Source: a virus
Strand: one strand, 5' to 3'
Virus record (IMG/VR): IMGVR_UViG_3300010354_000905
Location: 1-20,080 of that record
Length of the DNA: 20,080 nucleotides
Under the pieces are notes generated by a model that saw nothing but the letters and a program-made list of their open reading frames with translations, was not told where the DNA came from and ran no database searches. Position numbers and translations under genes: made by a program. This document shows positions 16,621 to 20,080 of the stretch, one piece after another (position 1 is the first letter of the stretch; every line of letters starts with the position of its first letter).

Positions 16621-16651
16621 AAAAGAAAAAGCCAGTGTTTAAGCTGGCTTA
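16621..16651 (-). terminator. Rho-independent terminator after the gp26-like/+1 ORF
   Basis: On the sense strand the arms AAGCCAG and CTGGCTT enclose an 8-base loop and are followed by TTTTTCTTTT. The TAA of the +1-frame ORF lies at the outer edge of the stem. This is a classic intrinsic terminator, with nearly the same stem as the one after the tail tube gene. Confidence 0.85.
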
Positions 16652-16864
16652 TCTTTTACCTGATTTGGCTTTATCGTAGGCAGCTTTTTCGGCCTCCGCT
16701 TCCTCCTTTTTTATTTTTGCTAACCTGAGATAAAAGTATCTCCGCAGGTGGGTTGGAAGGTTGTACAGTTCAGTATACGTCCATCCCATTTTCCCGTAAT
16801 ACATCAGATCAAAGATCTGGTCTTGCAGAATGGGTCTGTAGTCAGACCCCAGGCCAAAAAAAGT
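16649..16864 (-). CDS. +1-frame ORF overlapping the gp26-like gene (frameshift extension candidate)
   Basis: An open frame of 71 codons, shifted +1 relative to the gp26-like gene. It begins right after an in-frame TGA at 16865-16867 and ends in TAA at 16649-16651. It encodes GLGSDYRPILQDQIFDLMYY, then GKMGWTYTELYNLPTHLRRY and a Lys/Glu-rich tail. The pattern hGxxGWxxxExYxxPxxLRRxY recalls small tail-assembly proteins next to gp26/gp51 homologues in T4-like phages. No start codon with a plausible ribosome site lies near the front of the frame; the first ATG would remove 22 codons. A +1 (or -2) slip on the T run would fuse it after residue 285 of the gp26-like protein, giving about 353 aa. It could also be a separate small protein, or one half of a gene split by a homopolymer error. 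Confidence 0.72.
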   Translation of the reverse strand, partial: TFFGLGSDYRPILQDQIFDLMYYGKMGWTYTELYNLPTHLRRYFYLRLAKIKKEEAEAEKAAYDKAKSGKR

Positions 16865-16867
16865 TCA
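16842..16867 (-). other. Candidate +1/-2 frameshift window with seven-T run
   Basis: The overlap of the two frames is bounded by the +1-frame TGA (16865-16867) and the 0-frame TGA (16842-16844), so any slip must fall in this short window. It contains seven T (16856-16862) and GGGG further on. Phe-tRNAs on TTT TTT can re-pair perfectly after a +1 or -2 move. The window is read directly; use by ribosomes is inferred. Confidence 0.55.
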
Positions 16868-17711
16868 TATTGATGGGCAAAGCCATCTTTTCTTGTTCGT
16901 ATGAACAGTGAGGACAGGTGAATGTAAAGGTTGTGTCAATATCCGGTGTAACCTTCTTTAAATGCTTACGCAATTCGAGTGAATCACGAGAAAGCATAGT
17001 ATCCACTGTTTTAGATATTGTAGGAAGATCAGTAACACCATCCACAGAAACAATCATGTGTTTTAACCTTGTTGTTAGGTCTGGATCTACACCTGTGATT
17101 TTAGTTAGTTTTTTAGCTGCTTTGATTGCTTCGTCAATTCTTTTTTCATCACCATGAGTTAAAAACTTCAGCTCTAATACTTTTTTGGAAGCGGGAAGTG
17201 TAAACTTGTGTGTTGTTTGACCTTTTGTAAACGCACTCCAATCAATCTCCTTTTCTTCAAACTGCTGCAGGTCAATTGTGTGTTTAGATTTTTCACCACA
17301 ACTTGGGCATGTAATATCTATGTCATAATCAGCACCATAAGCTAAGATCCGAGCTGCAATGAATACAGCGTTTTTGTCTATTGTCAGTAAATCGTTATAG
17401 TTAATTTTGGTTACAATAAGTGAGGATAACAATTTATCGATTACTACACCCTGCTTAATAAGATTAGGAGAAGCGAGTATATCCTCCTCTTTTGCAGTCA
17501 TATACTTCATTTCAATTTTTCCAGAAGATAGTGGATGTCCTTCTGGATAAAACCATCCTTTTGATGGTAACTCGATTACTTCGGTAGGTACATCTGTCTG
17601 TGTAGTAGTCTCTATGTGACCAGTGTTTACGGAGTGTTCGAGAAATTTTGCTTTGATTTCATCGTCGGATAATGGACGATTGGGGTAATTGTCGTTTACA
17701 ACCTTTGACAT
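16842..17711 (-). CDS. T4 gp26-like baseplate/tail assembly protein with zinc-ribbon cysteines
   Basis: The 289-aa protein fits the T4 baseplate-assembly family (gp26/gp51 type). It has an N-terminal polar region, LPSKGWFYPEGHPL and EMKYMTAKEEDIL (about 49-79), a CPSC pair at 135/138 in a strand-rich segment, and a second pair CPHC at 266/269 near the end, then ALPINMNFFWPG. The two CxxC pairs suggest one zinc site. It lies between tube and tape measure, the place where tail-assembly chaperones are encoded. The last codons (AAC TTT TTT TGG CCT GGG GTC TGA) overlap an ORF in the +1 frame, so a longer fusion form may be made. The start is ATG, 17 bases after a TATTTATA element. The family call is good; the chaperone role is inferred from place and overlap. 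Confidence 0.82.
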   Translation of the reverse strand: MSKVVNDNYPNRPLSDDEIKAKFLEHSVNTGHIETTTQTDVPTEVIELPSKGWFYPEGHPLSSGKIEMKYMTAKEEDILASPNLIKQGVVIDKLLSSLIVTKINYNDLLTIDKNAVFIAARILAYGADYDIDITCPSCGEKSKHTIDLQQFEEKEIDWSAFTKGQTTHKFTLPASKKVLELKFLTHGDEKRIDEAIKAAKKLTKITGVDPDLTTRLKHMIVSVDGVTDLPTISKTVDTMLSRDSLELRKHLKKVTPDIDTTFTFTCPHCSYEQEKMALPINMNFFWPGV

Positions 17712-17728
17712 AACGTTTGTTTGTTTTA

Positions 17729-17736
17729 TATAAATA
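17729..17736 (-). promoter_or_regulatory. TATTTATA element upstream of the gp26-like gene (candidate promoter)
   Basis: The sense strand reads TTATATTTATATAA, 17 bases before the ATG, in the 49-base gap after the 253-aa gene. No strong terminator precedes it; only a weak GTAAG/CTTAC hairpin lacking a T-run is seen. Confidence 0.45.
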
Positions 17737-17760
17737 TAACCGTGTAAGAAAAGTAGCTTA

Positions 17761-18522
17761 CTAAATTAGCTTTTTATAGCCGGCCGGTCGGCGATATCCT
17801 GCTTGATGTAACGCTTTCTTTGCCATTTCAAGATAATTTTCACCTACACCAATATTAACAAGATCAGTTGTTTTAGTTGACGCTTGTACTCTAGGATCAG
17901 ATGGTGTTATCTTGATTGAGGACTTAATACCTGCGTTTTTAAGTATTTGTATAATTTTCTGTTTTGACTTATCGTCTGATTTGGACTTCACGGTCATAAT
18001 CCAATCGTATCGTGTATCCTTATCGTCATCTGTCCCTACCGGTTCACCATCTGCTTCGTATGTTACACCTAGTTGTAATGCTATTTTTTTCCATACACCG
18101 CCACTTTTATCATCTTCAATAGACAAAACCTTCTTTTTTACTGGTTTTAGCGCCTTCATACCATAATCAAATATGGCTTTTAATATTGGCGTAGTTACAC
18201 CTTTGAAATTGTTAGCAGTTGCATTTGCTACTACCAACACCAATTCAGCATCATCAGCATATAAATTGATGGCTAGGTAGTAATGTTTTGGATTACCCCT
18301 GCCCCACATACTAGCGGCATCCGGGTTTCTTTTATCCGTACTCACGTACAAATAATTTGCATCATTTTGAAAATATAATGGATCTGGATACTTGGTTTTG
18401 AATGCACGTTTTATTGTTGGTATAAGTACATCTAAATCATCCAGAAGCCTGAGATCGTCGCCTTCCTTTAAGACTTTCTTAACTTCTTCGCGGATTAGTT
18501 TTCTAAATTCTGTGAGTTTCAT
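17761..18522 (-). CDS. Unknown protein with prohead-targeting-like leader and possible GNAT-like fold, 253 aa
   Basis: The first 21 residues begin MKLTEFRKLIREEVKKVL and run into KEGDD. L-K-E before Gly, and I-R-E earlier, match the L/I-x-E cut preference of T4-type prohead proteases, so the protein may be packaged and trimmed. The middle (about 75-150) goes from strands (YYLAINLYADDAELVLVV) to a helix (TTPILKAIFDYGMKAL), then a strand and a helix ending in LQLGVTYE. That order faintly resembles an acetyltransferase (GNAT) core, but no clear Q/RxxGxG/A acetyl-CoA loop is present. The C-terminal 85 residues are Lys-rich. Stop codons TAG TAA stand in tandem. It shares its promoter-like element with the overlapping 37-codon ORF. 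Function is unknown; the coding call is strong. Confidence 0.8.
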   Translation of the reverse strand: MKLTEFRKLIREEVKKVLKEGDDLRLLDDLDVLIPTIKRAFKTKYPDPLYFQNDANYLYVSTDKRNPDAASMWGRGNPKHYYLAINLYADDAELVLVVANATANNFKGVTTPILKAIFDYGMKALKPVKKKVLSIEDDKSGGVWKKIALQLGVTYEADGEPVGTDDDKDTRYDWIMTVKSKSDDKSKQKIIQILKNAGIKSSIKITPSDPRVQASTKTTDLVNIGVGENYLEMAKKALHQAGYRRPAGYKKLI

Positions 18523-18616
18523 GCTTTTGGCGATCCTTTTGTTTACGAATCATTTGCTTAAATAGTAACATAGCCTTTTTCAAAACCTTCCTTTGTATCT
18601 GCTTTTTGTAATTCAT
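18503..18616 (-). CDS. Small basic ORF, 37 aa, overlapping the start of the 253-aa gene
   Basis: Too short for routine gene finding. It starts with an ATG 11 bases after a TATTTATA element and encodes MNYKKQIQRKVLKKAMLLFK then QMIRKQKDRQKHETHRI, ending in TAG. It is very basic and probably one helix. It overlaps the first 20 bases of the 253-aa gene in another frame, an arrangement compatible with translational coupling. Support is its position as the first ORF after a terminator and promoter-like element. The overlapping portion is constrained by the other gene, so the case is only moderate. It may simply be leader sequence. Confidence 0.42.
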   Translation of the reverse strand: MNYKKQIQRKVLKKAMLLFKQMIRKQKDRQKHETHRI

Positions 18617-18627
18617 CTGTGTTTTAC

Positions 18628-18635
18628 TATAAATA
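18628..18635 (-). promoter_or_regulatory. TATTTATA element after the tube terminator (candidate promoter)
   Basis: The sense strand reads ATCTATTTATAGT, about seven bases past the T-run of the tube terminator, 11 bases before the ATG of the 37-codon ORF and 105 before the 253-aa gene. Confidence 0.5.
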
Positions 18636-18642
18636 GATCACT

Positions 18643-18676
18643 AAAAACAAAAAAGCCAGCTTTTAAGGGCTGGCTT
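18643..18676 (-). terminator. Rho-independent terminator after the tail tube gene
   Basis: The sense-strand arms AAGCCAGC and GCTGGCTT (eight base pairs) enclose an 8-base loop and are followed by TTTTTTGTTTTT. It starts about 20 bases past the tube stop codon. It probably limits transcription from the highly expressed sheath-tube unit. Confidence 0.88.
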
Positions 18677-18697
18677 ATTTCATTGTTTTGATGTTGT

Positions 18698-19186
18698 TTA
18701 ATATTCAAGTACTGCGTAGTCTATACCTAAGGTCAGCTGAATTTCAACTGCTGTTTCAGTTGCCCAATCCATGTCACCAAACTGTGCGGTTTTAATGTAG
18801 GCTCCTTTCACTTTCCAGTTTTCAATTTTGTCTCCTACCGGACCAAGTACAAAAATATCAAAGTCTTTTTTGTAGAAGTCTGCGTATCCATCACGACCAG
18901 TTACAGATTCGTGAGCTGTTCTAACCCACTCCATTACGGCCTGTGCTCCGGAAGGTACGATTGCATCATACATTGTAAGTGTTATATCACTCCACTTACA
19001 CTTACCTTTCATCTTACGAATAAGGTTGATGTGCTCCAGTACTACCTCACCACATTCAATCTGTGGACGAGAGACTTTTTTGCAAAGAAATGATGGTATG
19101 CCATCAATCTGCAGGATAAATCTATTCTGTACTTTGGGTTCGTACGGAGTGTAGAAGATTTCGTTGTTTTCTATTAAGTTTGCCAT
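18698..19186 (-). CDS. Tail tube protein (T4 gp19-like)
   Basis: Forms the inner tube of the contractile tail by stacking hexameric rings. The 162-aa length matches T4 gp19 (163 aa). Family-like features are PKVQNRFILQIDGIPSFLCKKVSRP near the N-terminus (about 18-42), the central IRKMKGKCKWSDITLTMYDAIVP (about 56-78), ending with the beta-rich WKVKGAYIKTAQFGDMDWATET and a hydrophobic last strand. It lies 21 bases after the sheath stop and before a strong terminator, so sheath and tube form one unit. The start is ATG without a Shine-Dalgarno. The call is secure on length, motif pattern and order sheath-tube. Confidence 0.92.
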   Translation of the reverse strand: MANLIENNEIFYTPYEPKVQNRFILQIDGIPSFLCKKVSRPQIECGEVVLEHINLIRKMKGKCKWSDITLTMYDAIVPSGAQAVMEWVRTAHESVTGRDGYADFYKKDFDIFVLGPVGDKIENWKVKGAYIKTAQFGDMDWATETAVEIQLTLGIDYAVLEY

Positions 19187-19207
19187 GTCGCTATTTTCTA
19201 ATAATTA

Positions 19208-20080
19208 TTACGCGTTGTTAAAAGTTGCTCCGGTAGGCAGCACATTAAAGTCTAATACGATGAATTCTGCTGCTTTTGCTGGTTGCAGATAAATCTGTCC
19301 GTATAGAATGTTACGATCGATTACATCTGGTGTGTTGTTGGTTTCATCCATTACAACTCTGAACGCATATAATCCTTGACGTGCTTGTACTGTTTGCAGG
19401 TATGGATTCACAATGTTAAGGAATCTTTGGCGAGTGGCTGTGGTATTGTTTTCAAACACCAGGTAGCGGCTCGCAGATGCAATATACTTTTTCAGAGTGA
19501 TCATCAAACGTCTAACGTTGATTCTATCAAGAGCTGATGGTTTTGCTTGCATTGTTTTCTGACCCCAGATACAAATTCCTTGATTAGGGAATGTTGCGAT
19601 TGCATTGATTCTGTTATCATACAGATCGTTTCTATCTGCTTGGCTAAGCTTAAGTTCAATGTCGATTGCTTCAGATATACCACCACGATTCAGACCTGCT
19701 GGCGCAAACCATTCGTATGCTACAGAATCGTTGTAGGCCATTACACGAGGTACTACTACGGATGGTGGTACCCATACTGGCTTGTTTTTGTTTATGTCTA
19801 GGATTTTAACCCAAGGCCAGTAAGTGCCTACGTAGTTAGAATCAATTGAGCTATCTTCTACTGCTGCGATTGCTGCTGCAACTGATTGTCCTTGTTTAAC
19901 TGGATCTGCAATTACAAAGCAGTCACCTCTGTCTTCAGCAACTTCAATTGCTTTGTTTATGATTGCTGGATGGTCTTTAATTGTTGCGCCAGGTGTTACA
20001 ATCAGGTTTATGTCAAACTCGTCTGCGTTGCTAACTACATTAAGGGCTTTAATGTATCCTACAGATCCTATAGAAGAGGC
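19208..20080 (-). CDS. Tail sheath protein, C-terminal part (partial)
   Basis: The contractile sheath subunit that drives the tube through the host envelope. Only the last 290 codons are inside the window; the reading frame is open to the right edge (A-S-S-I-G-S-V-G), so the start lies beyond it. The visible part includes PPSVVVPRVMAYNDSVAYEW, WFAPAGLNRG, a polymerising region with GICIWGQKT, and a C-terminal domain with INVRRLMITLKKYIASASRYLVFENN and the terminal insertion-strand region, typical of T4 gp18-like sheaths. An internal ATG at 19739-19741 is not the true start because the matching sequence continues upstream of it. The stop is TAA, 21 bases before the tube ATG. Confidence 0.93.
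   Translation of the reverse strand, partial: ASSIGSVGYIKALNVVSNADEFDINLIVTPGATIKDHPAIINKAIEVAEDRGDCFVIADPVKQGQSVAAAIAAVEDSSIDSNYVGTYWPWVKILDINKNKPVWVPPSVVVPRVMAYNDSVAYEWFAPAGLNRGGISEAIDIELKLSQADRNDLYDNRINAIATFPNQGICIWGQKTMQAKPSALDRINVRRLMITLKKYIASASRYLVFENNTTATRQRFLNIVNPYLQTVQARQGLYAFRVVMDETNNTPDVIDRNILYGQIYLQPAKAAEFIVLDFNVLPTGATFNNA

Noticed and set aside
4803-17790. GC-rich 9-mer CGGCCGGTC at about 4803 and again at about 17780
   Set aside because: It is rare for this AT-rich sequence, but both copies are in coding sequence in unrelated genes with no shared position or partner; two copies are not enough to claim a site.
1-20080. CRISPR arrays, tRNA genes, insertion sequences, attachment sites
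   Set aside because: No regularly spaced repeats, cloverleaf-like segments, transposase genes or terminal inverted repeats were seen by eye.

Overview
The window is a stretch of a tailed-phage genome with a contractile tail and a T4-like core (a myovirus). Every supported gene lies on the minus strand, so transcription runs from position 20080 down to 1. The base composition is AT-rich by eye and the genes are packed with gaps of mostly 0-60 bases. Shine-Dalgarno-like purine runs are weak or missing before many starts, and leaders are A-rich. That is compatible with a Bacteroidota-type host, but this is inference only. No bacterial chromosomal gene, tRNA, CRISPR array or insertion sequence was seen.

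In transcription order, the right half holds the tail module. It has a partial tail sheath (19208-20080), the tail tube (18698-19186) and a terminator. Next come a 37-codon ORF and a 253-aa protein with a leader that looks like a prohead-targeting peptide. Then comes a T4 gp26-like baseplate/tail-assembly protein (16842-17711), whose end overlaps a 71-codon ORF in the +1 frame, followed by a second terminator. After that are a 106-aa protein, the tape measure (13926-16265), a 728-aa baseplate protein, a LysM-like 98-aa baseplate protein, a 658-aa hub-like protein and a 190-aa structural-type protein.

The left half holds replication and nucleotide genes. These are a very compact family A DNA polymerase, two small unknown proteins, a gp32-like single-strand binding protein, a UvsX/RecA recombinase, a 5'-3' exonuclease (RNase H family), a gp41/DnaB-like helicase, a B12-dependent (class II) ribonucleotide reductase and dUTPase. 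Together they would make deoxynucleotides, keep uracil out of DNA, coat and unwind single strands, drive recombination-dependent replication and remove RNA primers. The combination of T4-type accessory proteins with a family A polymerase in place of a T4-type family B polymerase is notable.

The most interesting signals are two possible recoding sites. In the exonuclease, an in-frame TAG at codon 36 sits inside what looks like a 6-base insertion in the first catalytic motif, between two leucine codons (CTT TAG CTG). In the gp26-like gene, a run of seven T lies in the short overlap with a +1-frame ORF, at the tube-to-tape-measure position where other phages use programmed frameshifting for tail chaperones. 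Also notable are an 8-base motif, TATTTATA on the sense strand, found five times, all just upstream of start codons; N-terminal leaders shared by otherwise unrelated proteins; and a polymerase with an apparently dead exonuclease domain and almost no thumb.
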